Source of the DNA: Pseudodesulfovibrio thermohalotolerans
GTDB lineage: Bacteria > Desulfobacterota > Desulfovibrionia > Desulfovibrionales > Desulfovibrionaceae
DNA length: 64,000 nt
NCBI RefSeq assembly: GCF_021353295.2
Contig: NZ_CP120635.1
Coordinates: forward strand, 910,001-974,000
Direction: 5' to 3'
Part shown: one piece after another, positions 38,111 through 46,531 of the stretch
How the letters are laid out: the number at the start of each line of letters is the position of its first letter
Numbering within the stretch: position 1 is the first letter of the stretch
The notes under the pieces: generated by a model
What the model was told of the DNA's origin: nothing
Database searches by the model: none
The model's input: the letters and a program-made list of their open reading frames with translations, nothing else
Translations under genes and position numbers: made by a program

Positions 38111-38569
38111 TCATTCCGTGATCAATGCCGTAGAGGGGGACGAGCAGGTTGTGCTGTCAACCCGGAGCGGACCTGCGCCGATGACCCCTTTGCCAAACAT
38201 GTAGTGGTGGTCATCAACCATGGTGGACGCATTGTCGATGAGCCGTTGCGCCTGGAGGCTTGCCCGGTCGTATCCCTTTTCCCGTTCTTTCTTGATTTCG
38301 GCGAGAGCTTTTTCCTGTTCCCTGATTTCTTTCTGGGGCATGGGTTCATCCGAGTCAGCCTGCCAGCGACAGCTTTTCCCGTTGGCCCAGTTCCACCCAT
38401 AACCGAAGGGGACGCGAGCATTGTGAATGACGTATGCGCCATCCTTGCCGTTTTCCTTGCCCTTGGTGCCGCACCTTTGAATAGTGCCGTCGGTAATCGC
38501 CTGTCTGACTTCAAGTTCCAGATTTGCGTTCATCATCGCGATGAACTGCCTTTCTTGATCACTACGCAT
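38111..38569 (-). pseudogene. Phage/plasmid primase-like protein, C-terminally truncated
   Basis: From the ATG at 38569 the product reads MRSDQERQFIAMMNANLELE, then a domain RCGTKGKENGKDGAYVIHN, GYGWNWANGKSCRWQAD and a helical stretch. This is the N-terminal region of primase/helicase proteins carried by P4-like and Desulfovibrio prophages. The reading frame soon runs into the IS110 fragment side and lacks toprim and helicase domains. It overlaps the AlpA-like gene by 8 bases, the usual order in satellite-type integrative elements. Confidence 0.6.
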
Positions 38570-38792
38570 GCGCACCCCCCGCAAGCCAAGCGTCGACCCA
38601 ATCCAGGAAGGGGTCGCGGACGACGAGAATACGCCGCCCAGGCTGTTTGAAGCATTCCGCAGGGATTTTCCCCTTGCGTCGCATATCGCGGATAGTGACC
38701 CAGGAAAGGGTGCCGTAGGTGCATGCTTCCGCGACTTTCCCCGGAAATAGTTCCGGGAGGGTGGCGCGGTTGGCCTTGGTCTTTTTCGCCAT
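38562..38792 (-). CDS. AlpA/excisionase-like winged-helix DNA-binding protein
   Basis: The 76-aa protein starts at the ATG behind GGAGAAAAACC (38792); longer frames upstream lack a binding site. A basic N-terminus (MAKKTKANRATLPELFPGK) is followed by a MerR/AlpA-type wing-helix (YGTLSWVTIRDMRRKGKIPAE) and PGRRILVVRDPFLDWVDAWL. Proteins like this act as excisionases or activators of the adjacent integrase. It lies about 220 bases from att copy 2 but the integrase gene expected between them is missing. Confidence 0.7.
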   Translation of the reverse strand: MAKKTKANRATLPELFPGKVAEACTYGTLSWVTIRDMRRKGKIPAECFKQPGRRILVVRDPFLDWVDAWLAGGAHA

Positions 38793-38968
38793 GGTTTTTC
38801 TCCTTGGTTTGGCGTTGAACATGGCGAAATGATGCACGTAACCTATTGGTTTAAATCCGCATTTGATTTGATCAAAAAGTTGCGCACATACACCTTTAGA
38901 TGCCCCCATGACGGCAGAGGATATGCTTGAACAAACTGACACTGAAACTGGCACTGGATTGGACAAAA

Positions 38969-39004
38969 TAAAAGGTGGCCACAGATTTTATATCTGTAAC
39001 CACC
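38969..39004 (-). terminator. Terminator of tRNA-Thr 3' end, second copy
   Basis: A 13-bp near-perfect stem (AGGTGGCCACAGA / TCTGTAACCACCT, two mismatches) carries on the minus strand the tail TTTTATTTTGTCC. It lies 10 bases beyond the CCA end of the att copy at 39014. Confidence 0.8.
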
Positions 39005-39013
39005 TGATATTGC

Positions 39014-39058
39014 TGGAGCCAGGAATCGGAGTTGAACCGACGACCTACTGATTACGAA
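39014..39058 (-). repeat. tRNA-Thr(CGT) 3' half, attachment site copy 2
   Basis: It is identical to copy 1 over the 45 bases apart from one T-loop change (AGTTGAACC for AATTGAACC on the plus strand). The adjoining GAAGAAAATGTCTGGG is shared with the copy at 56261, so copies 2 and 3 come from related elements. No tRNA 5' half is attached. Confidence 0.87.
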
Positions 39059-39300
39059 GAAAATGTCTGGGAAATAAGTGTTGAAATAATTGAACTTATT
39101 TTGCTAGTTTTTGTATACCGGGGCCAAGAGGCATATCCTGGTATACACTCGGTATGCCAAGGGAAAATGCATTATTTTTGGGCGTTTACTTTTGGTTTTC
39201 TGATTTGCTATACTGGATGGTTTTGCAATAAATATGTCATATTAACGTGTTGTGGGGGGGGCGCTACTGACTTCCGTCAGTAGGGCGGCAGGGAGGTTTT
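39059..39300 (+). repeat. Element-end repeat S, copy A
   Basis: About 240 non-coding bases are nearly identical to 56306-56540 and, inverted and more diverged, to 47460-47570 plus 48884-48954. It contains several GTATAC/GGTATGCC motifs (TTTTTGTATACC, CTGGTATACACTCGGTATGCC) and a hairpin CTACTGAC-TTCC-GTCAGTAG (39264-39283) preceded by eight G. No protein is encoded. It adjoins the att site and so is the terminal region of the integrative element, a likely place for recombinase arm sites. Confidence 0.72.
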
Positions 39301-39407
39301 CGCGAAGGAAAGAGCGGTCTTCCTCCTAATCTTCATAAATTACGATATCTTGAGCGACAAAGTCAGACATAGGGCGATGCCGTCCATAGCTCCCGGTGTG
39401 AGTGCCG

Positions 39408-39704
39408 TCAAAGTAGCCTCTCGACATCCATCCTCGCGTGCAGCACGCCGATGATGTCCACAAAATCTCCGTTGGGCGTGATGGTGTAAAATACAACATG
39501 GCGCTTCATCGGGATGGATCGGTAGCCGTCTCGGATTTCAGGCCGAACTTTGCCGATCTTAGGGGTGCCGCCAAGCTGCTGAAAAAGAGATTCGATCTCC
39601 ATGAGATACGCGTCAGCCTTGGCTTCGCCCCATGTAGCTTCGGTGTAAGATCAAATGTCGAGCAGGTGTTCCCGCGCTGCTGGCGTGATCCGAACTTCAG
39701 CCAC
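39408..39704 (-). pseudogene. ParE/RelE-type toxin with in-frame stop
   Basis: From a GTG at 39704 overlapping the antitoxin stop, the frame gives VAEVRITPAAREHLLDI, then TGA at codon 18 (39651-39653), then in the same frame SYTEATWGEAKADAYLMEIE and KVRPEIRDGYRSIPMKRHVV, with FYTITPNGDFVDIIGVLH. Intact family members have Trp at the stop position (TGG to TGA). The rest is a normal ParE fold, so a single base change has silenced the toxin. A shorter product from the ATG at 39602 would lack the first helix. Confidence 0.85.
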
Positions 39705-39951
39705 GTCGCGCCCTTGCTTCGGCAAGGATGGACTGCATGCTGCCTTCCACAAATTCGCCCGTCTCGGCCTGGGCCGCGCCCACGCTGAGATCCTTGCGCA
39801 ACGCGTCAAGCTTCATCTGGTAGACGAGTTGCTCGTGCGTTTCCATGAAGCGCAGAGCTTCGCGAACTACTTCACTGGCATTATTGTATAATCCGCTCTC
39901 AACCTTGCGCTTGATCTGGGACTCCAACTCTGGGGTCAATGAGATGTGCAT
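39697..39951 (-). CDS. ParD-family antitoxin
   Basis: The 84-aa protein starts at the ATG behind GGAGGATACGCC and opens with the ribbon-helix-helix MHISLTPELESQIKRKVESG and YNNASEVVREALRFMETHE, the classic ParD N-terminus, followed by the acidic toxin-binding tail (VGAAQAETGEFVEGSM). It binds operator DNA and neutralises ParE. It overlaps the broken toxin gene, so the pair is an inactivated addiction module. A longer frame upstream is ignored for lack of a ribosome binding site. Confidence 0.9.
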   Translation of the reverse strand: MHISLTPELESQIKRKVESGLYNNASEVVREALRFMETHEQLVYQMKLDALRKDLSVGAAQAETGEFVEGSMQSILAEARARRG

Positions 39952-40417
39952 GGCGTATCCTCCGTAGAGTTGACATGCTGACCCTACAAAGATTGTCAAT
40001 CTTTGTAAAATCAAAAATGGCACCAAGTTTCCGCTCGCTCTCCTGGCATAAATATCTCCGACGGGCACCGGCACGCTGCAACGAATGTATGCCGAGTGTG
40101 AATGGAGGGAAAATTTCCAAATATCGTAACCATCCCATTGCCAGGGAGATCCTCAGAAGACTCACCGAGCTGATCCTGCCCAACATTTCCTGGCCCAAGA
40201 TGGCCGCGAAGTCTCCGAATATCGTGCGTTACTGAGCGCACCCTTTTGGGGCTGAAAAGGGCGATTGCAAAAAAACTGTCAAGCGCTAATCTCATGCTTT
40301 TTTTATCCTCTCGCATGCTTATTTTCCCCATTTTGCCTTGGAGCCGAAAACCGGGGGTATACTGGTTCGGACTCCCGGGAATGGTCCTCGGGGACGAGAC
40401 CCGTGAGGAGGATAATC
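39952..40417 (+). promoter_or_regulatory. Conserved upstream region of the short Rhs gene, copy A
   Basis: The last 225 bases (from about 40193) are nearly identical to those before the second Rhs gene (56745-56965). They include the stretch TGCCTTGGAGCCGAAAACCG followed by GGGTATACTG, whose TATACT is a good -10 hexamer about 90 bases ahead of the start, and a GC dyad near GGGAATGGTCCTCGGGGACG. The rest has no gene. Conservation upstream of two separately diverged genes suggests a genuine promoter unit that travels with the Rhs core. Confidence 0.5.
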
Positions 40418-41342
40418 ATGATGAAACCGTATTTTTACCAACTGCGACGCGACCAGGACGGCCGCATCGTGGAGAAAACCGAAACCGTGGCTGGCAGGCG
40501 CACCGTCTGGAAGTACGCCTACGACCGGGCGTGACCGGTTGACGGCAGCCCACCTGGACGGGCGGCTGATCTGCCAATGCGGCTACGACCGGGAGGGACG
40601 GCGTGACCGGGATTACTTCCCGGTCACCGTCGGGCTCCACTACCGCGACTACCGGTACACGCTCGACAACCGGCTGCCTCGCGCGGGCAACAACGACTTT
40701 ACGCACGACGGGAGTGGGTTCCGTTCCATCTGGGCGAAAGGCGGCACGTGCCACCTCTACGAGTACGCGCCGGACTATCGGCTGCTCAAGATGGAGGTCG
40801 AAGACAAAGACCGCGTTTACACCTTCGACCACGACGATGACGGGCAGCGGGTGGCCAAGCAGTACAACGGTCGGATCGTCGAAGCGTACTGTTGGCTTGA
40901 TTTCGTACGGCTCGGCGGTTTCCACGACGGCCAACACGGTTTCGAGTTCGCCTACCGCGACGGCGAGCGGGTTCCGTTCGCCATGCGCAGGGACGACGGC
41001 ACGGTGTTCGGCCTGTTCAGCGATCAGGTGGGGTCGCTCCGTGTGGTTGTGGGCATCAACGACAATGTGGTAAAGGAGATTGTGTACGATCCCTTCGGCG
41101 GGATCATCGAGGACACCAACCCGGACTTCCGCATCCCGCTGGGCTTTGCGGGCGGCCTACACGACCGCGACCTGGGCTTCGTTCGTTTCGGCTGGCGGGA
41201 TTACGACACCTTCACCAGCCGCTGGACCGCGCCCGACCCCATAGGCGACAAGGGCGGCGACCCGGATTGGTATGGTTATTGTTTGGATGATCCGGTGAAT
41301 GGGGTGGACCCACTGGGGTTGATGGGGAGTAAGCCCGGTTGA
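40418..41342 (+). pseudogene. Short Rhs core protein, copy A, frameshifted
   Basis: This is homologous to the intact gene at 56966. The start (MMKPYFYQLRRDQDGRIVEK) lies six bases after GAGGAG. At 40531 the sequence GGGCGTGACCGG replaces GGGCGGGCCGG of copy B: one extra base, causing a stop at 40534. The rest of the core is open in the next frame (LICQCGYDREGRR, YDPFGGIIEDTNP, the Rhs boundary WYGYCLDDPVNGVDPLGL) and ends after six more residues (MGSKPG). Thus both the start and the toxin tip are uncoupled from the core. Base-level similarity to copy B is above 90%. Confidence 0.88.
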
Positions 41343-41626
41343 TTGATGAAATTCTTAGTCGGGAATCTGTTTTGATATGGCGAGCCAATGATGGTGCATG
41401 TGACGCCTGCGCCAATATGGACGGAACGAAGGTCCCTGATACCACAGACATTGATTCGATACGTCCACACCCTAATTGTAAATGCATCGTCGAAGTCTGT
41501 CATGATGGCCTTGAGTTTGGCGATTGGGAATTTGTTGGAGAAAAAAACTACAGGGTATTCTGTCGTTTTCGTATTAAGCGGAATAGCAGGGCCCATAGTC
41601 ACTGCTATTTGGAATCGACACTATGA
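41339..41626 (+). CDS. Detached Rhs toxin tip with MuF-like Cys/His motif
   Basis: The 95-residue frame begins with TTG at the end of the Rhs core but in a different frame (a -1 shift relative to the core). It contains CDACANMDGTKV followed by SIRPHPNCKCIVE, the C-x2-C ... HPNC-x-C pattern known from phage MuF-type head-morphogenesis domains and from toxins fused to Rhs and T7-secretion carriers. It most likely was the polymorphic C-terminal toxin of copy A. In the present state it is either translated at low level by reinitiation or is dead. Its stop overlaps the start of the next gene (ATGA). Confidence 0.6.
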   Translation: MIDEILSRESVLIWRANDGACDACANMDGTKVPDTTDIDSIRPHPNCKCIVEVCHDGLEFGDWEFVGEKNYRVFCRFRIKRNSRAHSHCYLESTL

Positions 41627-42444
41627 AATTGAAGAGAAAAGGAATGAGAAACAAGTGCGGGATTGCCCATCAACCGGCAAAACAACACTGGCCGAGAAAA
41701 CTAAATATCGAAGACGTAAGGACAGTGAAAGAAAAGTCACAAGAGCTATTTGCTGGAATGGTGGGAACAGTATTTCCGCTTGTGACGTGTGGCTTGCAAC
41801 AAATCCCTGGACTGGTGAAACAGAGGCTGGGCGGGTGGATCCTGGTCCTTAGCAGCTTGCTGCTATTAGTATATCCGATAGCCGCTGCGTCGGAAGGGAA
41901 TATCGATGCAGCGGTTTATCTCGGGCCACTCCCGGGCATCAGGTTTTTCTACGAAACAGATGGCGGACAAAAAATGGAGCTCCGTGGGTTGACGTATGAT
42001 CAGGAGGGCGCACTCCTCATTGAGGAAAAGTCCTTGTTTCCGACACGGTGGGCGGCATTCAATGCTGGATGCACAACCGAACTTTCGACAATATATGGGG
42101 TTTTAAGCAATGGCAGCAAGCTACTCAAAAAAGGGTTCCCGCTCAATGGCATGACCGGATACGAGACGGACTTGGACTTGGAAGAACCTGCGTGGGGAAT
42201 AGAGATAACCTTGGCAGAACTTGGGACGAAATATTCTGGCGCAGGTAAAAAAACTACGAGTCGATGCAGCATCACCAAACGTAGTAAGCAGAAACTATTT
42301 GGAAAAGAGCGGACGATAATTGAAGTGTCAGGCGCATATTGCATTCCCAGGAAATACGCTTCAGGAATTGGGCTCATTGAGTATGCAGGATTCAAGTTGG
42401 TTCGCATCGAAGACCATGGGAATTTGGTATACGAATCGCGGTAA
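41623..42444 (+). CDS. Putative immunity/secreted protein following Rhs copy A
   Basis: I do not recognise the family of this 273-aa protein. A basic N-terminal region is followed by a strong hydrophobic segment (GGWILVLSSLLLLVYPIAAA, about residues 70-89) and a 185-residue beta-rich domain with several cysteines, so it is a membrane-anchored or exported protein. An internal ATG at 41758 would place the segment as a proper signal peptide. ATGA overlap with the toxin-tip frame indicates coupling, which is the usual position of an Rhs immunity gene; protection against a toxin acting outside the cytoplasm would fit. Confidence 0.55.
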   Translation: MKLKRKGMRNKCGIAHQPAKQHWPRKLNIEDVRTVKEKSQELFAGMVGTVFPLVTCGLQQIPGLVKQRLGGWILVLSSLLLLVYPIAAASEGNIDAAVYLGPLPGIRFFYETDGGQKMELRGLTYDQEGALLIEEKSLFPTRWAAFNAGCTTELSTIYGVLSNGSKLLKKGFPLNGMTGYETDLDLEEPAWGIEITLAELGTKYSGAGKKTTSRCSITKRSKQKLFGKERTIIEVSGAYCIPRKYASGIGLIEYAGFKLVRIEDHGNLVYESR

Positions 42445-42567
42445 GACGATACAATTGAATAAACACTGCTTGCATCTACAACAAATTGGAACACTTTTAC
42501 CAAAGTCAATGAATTCGGTATCCGTCGAAGTCGGCTCGATTTGGCGAAGTACCCTAACACCGTGCGT

Positions 42568-42592
42568 TACCGCCCATCCGCCAAAAGCCGTC
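42568..42592 (-). pseudogene. 3' tail of the 58858-type gene, cut by IS3
   Basis: The 25 bases TTACCGCCCATCCGCCAAAA and following are identical to the stop and last codons of the minus-strand gene at 58858-60069 (…LLADGR-stop). The upstream bases CCCTAACACCGTGCG are also shared. The IS3 element starts directly behind it, so the remaining gene was removed or displaced by that insertion. Confidence 0.75.
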
Positions 42593-42665
42593 CTGTAAAG
42601 TCCCCGTATAGTAGGTCCATTGCAAAGTAGAGACTTCTGGCCCAAACTGCGCCCAGGAGTTTCAC

Positions 42666-42932
42666 ATGCGCAAATCAAGATTCACTGAGCACCAGATCGT
42701 GCGGATTTTGAAATCCGTGGAAAGTGGACGGACGGTCAAGGACGTCTGCCGAGAGCACGGCGTGAGCAACGCTACGTACTACAAATGGAAGTCCAAGTAC
42801 GGCGGCATGGAGGCGTCCGACATAGAGCGGATGAAAGACCTTGAGGCAGAAAACCGTAAGCTCAAGCAGATGTTTGCGGATCTGAGCCTGGAAAACATGG
42901 CTCTCAAGGATGTCATCGAAAAAAAACTCTGA
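42666..42932 (+). CDS. IS3 transposase OrfA
   Basis: The 88-aa protein has an HTH ([20 protein letters not shown], then [19 protein letters not shown]) and a leucine-zipper-like helix ([20 protein letters not shown]). Its last codons GAA-AAA-AAA-CTC-TGA include eight A, at which a -1 slip continues into orfB ([17 protein letters not shown]). It binds the ends and regulates transposition. Confidence 0.93.
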   Translation: MRKSRFTEHQIVRILKSVESGRTVKDVCREHGVSNATYYKWKSKYGGMEASDIERMKDLEAENRKLKQMFADLSLENMALKDVIEKKL

Positions 42933-42964
42933 GGCCGGTTCAGCGAAAACAGCTCGTCACGCAC

Positions 42965-43807
42965 ATGATCTGTGAGTTCGAGATGAGTGTCCGCAAGGCT
43001 TGTACAGCTCTTGGCGTCAGCCGGAGCTACTACGCGTACAAGCCTCATCCGCGCGACGATAGTACCGTCATCGCCGCTTTGACTGAACTGGCCGAGAAAA
43101 AGCCCACATGGGGCTTCAGTAAGCTTTTTGCTGTGCTTCGCAAGCAGGGGACCCCTTGGAATCACAAACGCGTCTGGCGGGTTTATTGCTTGTTGAAAAT
43201 GAATTTGAAACGCAAGGCAAAGAAACGTCGCCCCCAAAGGACAAGGAAAGCCGTGGCCCAGCCGCTGCTGGCGAACCATTGTTGGTCGATTGATTTCATG
43301 CGTGACACTCTCTACAGCGGGCGGGCTTTCAGAACATTTAATGCTGTTGACGATTTCAATCGAGAGGTGCTTGCCGTGGAAGTAGACACCAACCTGCCAG
43401 CCGGAAGAGTGCTCAGGGTACTTGACCGGGTAGCCGAAGAAAGAGGTCGTTACCCGGAAAAGCTGAGGATGGACAACGGACCTGAATTTGCCAGTTCGGC
43501 CATGGCAGCCTGGGCTGATCAGCACGGTGTTGGGCTGGAGTTCATACAGCCAGGCAAGCCGACGCAAAACTCATATATTGAGCGTTTCAACCGGACCTAT
43601 CGGGAAGAGGTTTTGGACTTGTATATCTTCGATAGCTTGAGCGAAGTGCGTGAATGCACGGAGAGATTTATCAGGGAGTACAACGAAGATCGGCCTCATG
43701 AATCGCTAGGCGACATGACGCCAGTGGAATTTGCAGCCCAGAGGGCAGGGGGTACCCCCTGCCCTCTGGGCTCTCACCAAAAAACGGCGGGAAGCCTCTA
43801 CTACTAG
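42965..43807 (+). CDS. IS3 transposase OrfB (DDE integrase core)
   Basis: The 280-aa protein has the HTH_21 N-terminal region ([20 protein letters not shown]) and the rve catalytic core with D-D-E residues in [21 protein letters not shown] and [15 protein letters not shown]. In life it is made as an OrfAB fusion by frameshifting at the A8 run. No internal stop is present, so the element may be active. Confidence 0.93.
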   Translation: MICEFEMSVRKACTALGVSRSYYAYKPHPRDDSTVIAALTELAEKKPTWGFSKLFAVLRKQGTPWNHKRVWRVYCLLKMNLKRKAKKRRPQRTRKAVAQPLLANHCWSIDFMRDTLYSGRAFRTFNAVDDFNREVLAVEVDTNLPAGRVLRVLDRVAEERGRYPEKLRMDNGPEFASSAMAAWADQHGVGLEFIQPGKPTQNSYIERFNRTYREEVLDLYIFDSLSEVRECTERFIREYNEDRPHESLGDMTPVEFAAQRAGGTPCPLGSHQKTAGSLYY

Positions 43808-43833
43808 CTGGCCCTAAGATGGGGGACTTTACA

Positions 43834-44019
43834 GCCCCTTTCCTATTTCGTCAGGCAGTTTACGCATCATATTATATGATTGGAGATGATCCCTATAAAA
43901 ATCATGCGGAGATTATTCTCGTTAAGCACCGTTGCGGACCTACTGGCAGGTGCGAGTTGTTTTTTGACCATGAGTGCGGAAGATTTGACAATATTACTGC
44001 GGACCCATTTGTTGAATAG
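43834..44019 (+). pseudogene. Replicative helicase DnaB-type C-terminal fragment
   Basis: Directly after the IS3 end the frame reads FLFRQAVYASYYMIGDDPYK, NHAEIILVKHRCGPTGRCEL and FFDHECGRFDNI, ending at TAG. The AEIIxxKxRxGPTG...L.F....RF pattern is the C-terminal end of DnaB-family helicases (AEIIIAKQRNGPTG in the bacterial enzyme). All ATPase motifs are missing, so only the tail of a phage- or element-encoded helicase survives. It indicates that a replication module once stood here before the IS3 insertion. Confidence 0.68.
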
Positions 44020-44250
44020 GCAATCGATTAAGCCATGAAAGCGCAGAGTGAGGAGGTTGACTCCGTCCCGACTGCACTGTCGTTCATGGCCTGGAGCAAG
44101 AAACAGACTCTTCGTTTGCAAAAGAAGGCTACATGCTGATTAATTTTTCCCAATGCAGAAAGATCCCCTTTGAATACGGAGGCCTTGCCTGCCAGAAGCA
44201 GTGTATACTATATACTGGATAACTCACTCAAATCTGTACATTAAAAAACT

Positions 44251-44817
44251 ATGTATATGCAGAAAAAAAATGAGTATATGAAAACACATAAGAAAAAAAT
44301 ACATTCAATCCAAGCCAACACCAGCACGACAGATGGCAGCAGGGACGACGTATCCACAACGATGATAAGGATCAACTCCCTCGACCTACGCGGTTCAGTT
44401 TGCGATGGTCCTGGCTTGAGAACCGTTCTTTTCCTTCAAGGGTGTCAACGCAGATGCCCAAACTGCCACAACCCGGAAACGTGGGATTCTGAATCAGGAC
44501 GCCTCATTCCAATACTGGATCTTGCCGCTCGGATTCGAATAGAGGCCCCCACTCGGCGTCTGACGATTTCTGGCGGTGAACCACTGGAACAAACGGTTGG
44601 TGTACTCGCCCTGCTAAATGAGCTATCCGACTTCGACTTAGCCCTCTACACTGGATATGAACTGGAGGAGGTACCTCCTTCCATCTTGCGCCGCCTTGAC
44701 TGGATCAAGGTAGGCAGTTTTGACATCCACCACCGAACAACTACCACACCATTTATAGGGTCTGGTAATCAGCGATTTCTCAGCACCCGCGACGAACTGG
44801 TACTCCTAGATGACTGA
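44251..44817 (+). CDS. nrdG: NrdG-like radical-SAM activase (anaerobic RNR activating protein)
   Basis: The 188-aa frame contains GSVCDGPGLRTVLFLQGCQR-type NrdG core with the cluster motif C-x3-C-x2-C in GCQRRCPNCHNPETW, the SAM-binding ISGGEPLEQ and a following YTGYELEE segment. It generates the glycyl radical on the reductase encoded next. The first 37 residues are Lys/Thr-rich and not family-like; ATG 44362 (MIRINSLDLRGS) may be the true start although no good ribosome binding site is seen at either. It overlaps nrdD by 8 bases. GC is well below that of the metabolic genes to the left, pointing to transfer. Confidence 0.87.
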   Translation: MYMQKKNEYMKTHKKKIHSIQANTSTTDGSRDDVSTTMIRINSLDLRGSVCDGPGLRTVLFLQGCQRRCPNCHNPETWDSESGRLIPILDLAARIRIEAPTRRLTISGGEPLEQTVGVLALLNELSDFDLALYTGYELEEVPPSILRRLDWIKVGSFDIHHRTTTTPFIGSGNQRFLSTRDELVLLDD

Positions 44818-46531
44818 AAACAAAACGACTGTCTCCGCCAAGACAATGGATAATGCCGCACGGCGAATAAGCTACCAAGGCCTCATCAGCCTTGCAGGCA
44901 TGGATGAGCTGAAAAACACAGCATTGACCAACCTCCCCAAAAGACTAGCGACCCATCATTACAATGGAAGCTATCACATTCATGACTTGGAAGCATTCGG
45001 CGTAGCGCCAAACTGCCTTACTATTGACTTTCAACGTAGCTTTCCCACGGACAAACTGCGTTCAAAAAACACCCTTCAACGCCTTTTAGGGATTTTTGAT
45101 TACATTCGGCAGGCCATAGTAGCTATAGGGGGAGACCAATCGGGTGGCATAGGTTTCGCAAATTTCGATGAGGATATCGCTTGGGCATGCGACCAACTCG
45201 CTATAAGCGACTCAAGACGCACCCGTCAGATTTTGCGAGCCTGCATCGATAACTTTATCGAATGGATCAATACGACCCGCTCTCGATATGGACTGGAATG
45301 CTACTATGTCACTCTCAACATCGGATTATCACAATCTCCGCTTGGTAAATATTCAGCGGTTTGCCTTCTCGATTGTCTCCAAAATGCTCCTGCAGGCTAC
45401 ATACGGCCTAATATAGTATTCAAAACAAAGGCAGAACTGCATTTCGAGAAAGACGCCCGAAATCGAGAGCTATTTGATTCAGCTCTTACAACCACAGCCG
45501 TACGCATGATTCCGACGTACCTCCTCTGTGACGCAACCCCTAATATTGACATCCCGCCAGAGCAATTGGCCATCATGGGATGTCGCACACGGGTCGCCGC
45601 GAACCTGCACGGCCACACAACTGCGATCGGACGTGGCAACTTGGCTTATGTCTCCATCAACTTGGTACAAATCGCGTGGAAGGCGACACAGAACCACCCT
45701 CAAACTAAGCGCATAGCAGACTTCCTCTCAAGGTGGCGGACGCTTGCCAAAGACGCCGCCGAAATCCTGCTCCGTAGAAAGCAGTTGCTGGAGAAGCTTC
45801 CTGCACAAAACTTTCCGGGATATTGCGCAATTGATCCATGGATGGTGCCATTTGCAGACTCCGAGCGCATTGACGCATGGAAACATGGCACACTGTCTAT
45901 CGGCTTTGTGGGCTTGGCAGAGTCAGTTGATATAATGACTCAGAAAAAAATTGGCGTAGATAATGATGCAAACATATTGGCCCGCAGGCTTGTCACTGCA
46001 ATGAGAGATGAAGTTGACCAGCTTCGTTCAGAGCACAACTGTAATTTCACCTTGCTGGCAACGTCTGCCGAGTCCACATCTGGCCGTTTCGCTCGTATTG
46101 ATTGGGCCAACCACCGGATTCCTGCTGCACATAAAGGGTTTTATACAAATTCATTCCATATCCCTGTTGATGTGCCTCTAAACCCTATTCATAAGATGCA
46201 GACGGAAGGTCCTTTTCATACCATGTGCAACGGAGGAGGCATCAGCTATGTCGAACTTGGAGGTCCGCCTTTAGGCAATCTTTTGGCACTTGAGGATATG
46301 ATTCAAGCAGCCTCGTCTGCAGGCGTGAGTTATTTCGGAGTGAATTTTCCGAAAGACATCTGCAACAACTGCGGCAACCAAGGAGTTTTCGACATGTGCC
46401 ATTCTTGTGACTCTACGGATGTAACTCATATTCGGCGTGTCTCAGGCTACCTGGAGGCAACCACCTCTTTCACCTCGGGCAAACTGGCTGAAATTGCCAA
46501 ACGGACTGCACACGCACGGGGGGGAGCGTGA
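44810..46531 (+). CDS. nrdD: Anaerobic (class III) ribonucleoside-triphosphate reductase, short form
   Basis: The 573-aa protein shows the class III barrel (HYNGSYHIHDLEAFG, IMGCRTRVAAN with the GCRT cysteine, GNLAYVSINLVQIA), a four-Cys zinc knuckle near the C-terminus (CNNCGNQG and CHSC) and the glycyl-radical motif RRVSGYL. It reduces ribonucleotides under anoxia once activated by NrdG. It is shorter than typical NrdD (about 700 aa) because the N-terminal ATP-cone is missing, so dATP feedback may be absent. It is tightly coupled to nrdG upstream and a nucleotide kinase downstream. Confidence 0.9.
   Translation: MTENKTTVSAKTMDNAARRISYQGLISLAGMDELKNTALTNLPKRLATHHYNGSYHIHDLEAFGVAPNCLTIDFQRSFPTDKLRSKNTLQRLLGIFDYIRQAIVAIGGDQSGGIGFANFDEDIAWACDQLAISDSRRTRQILRACIDNFIEWINTTRSRYGLECYYVTLNIGLSQSPLGKYSAVCLLDCLQNAPAGYIRPNIVFKTKAELHFEKDARNRELFDSALTTTAVRMIPTYLLCDATPNIDIPPEQLAIMGCRTRVAANLHGHTTAIGRGNLAYVSINLVQIAWKATQNHPQTKRIADFLSRWRTLAKDAAEILLRRKQLLEKLPAQNFPGYCAIDPWMVPFADSERIDAWKHGTLSIGFVGLAESVDIMTQKKIGVDNDANILARRLVTAMRDEVDQLRSEHNCNFTLLATSAESTSGRFARIDWANHRIPAAHKGFYTNSFHIPVDVPLNPIHKMQTEGPFHTMCNGGGISYVELGGPPLGNLLALEDMIQAASSAGVSYFGVNFPKDICNNCGNQGVFDMCHSCDSTDVTHIRRVSGYLEATTSFTSGKLAEIAKRTAHARGGA

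Larger units (their letters stand above)
42594..43833 (+). mobile_element. Complete IS3 family element (A8 frameshift type)
   Basis: Ends carry inverted repeats TGTAAAGTCCCC (42594) and GGGGACTTTACA (43822-43833). Two overlapping frames, orfA and orfB, are joined by an A8 slippery run at 42919-42926. No perfect target duplication is visible (TCC on the left, GCC on the right), which suggests that flanking DNA was rearranged after insertion. It separates the Rhs copy A locus from a DnaB fragment. Confidence 0.88.

Noticed and set aside
43834-44160. Toxin-antitoxin or immunity gene after the first complete IS3
   Set aside because: The only coding signal is the DnaB-type tail; the remaining frames are short and unsupported.
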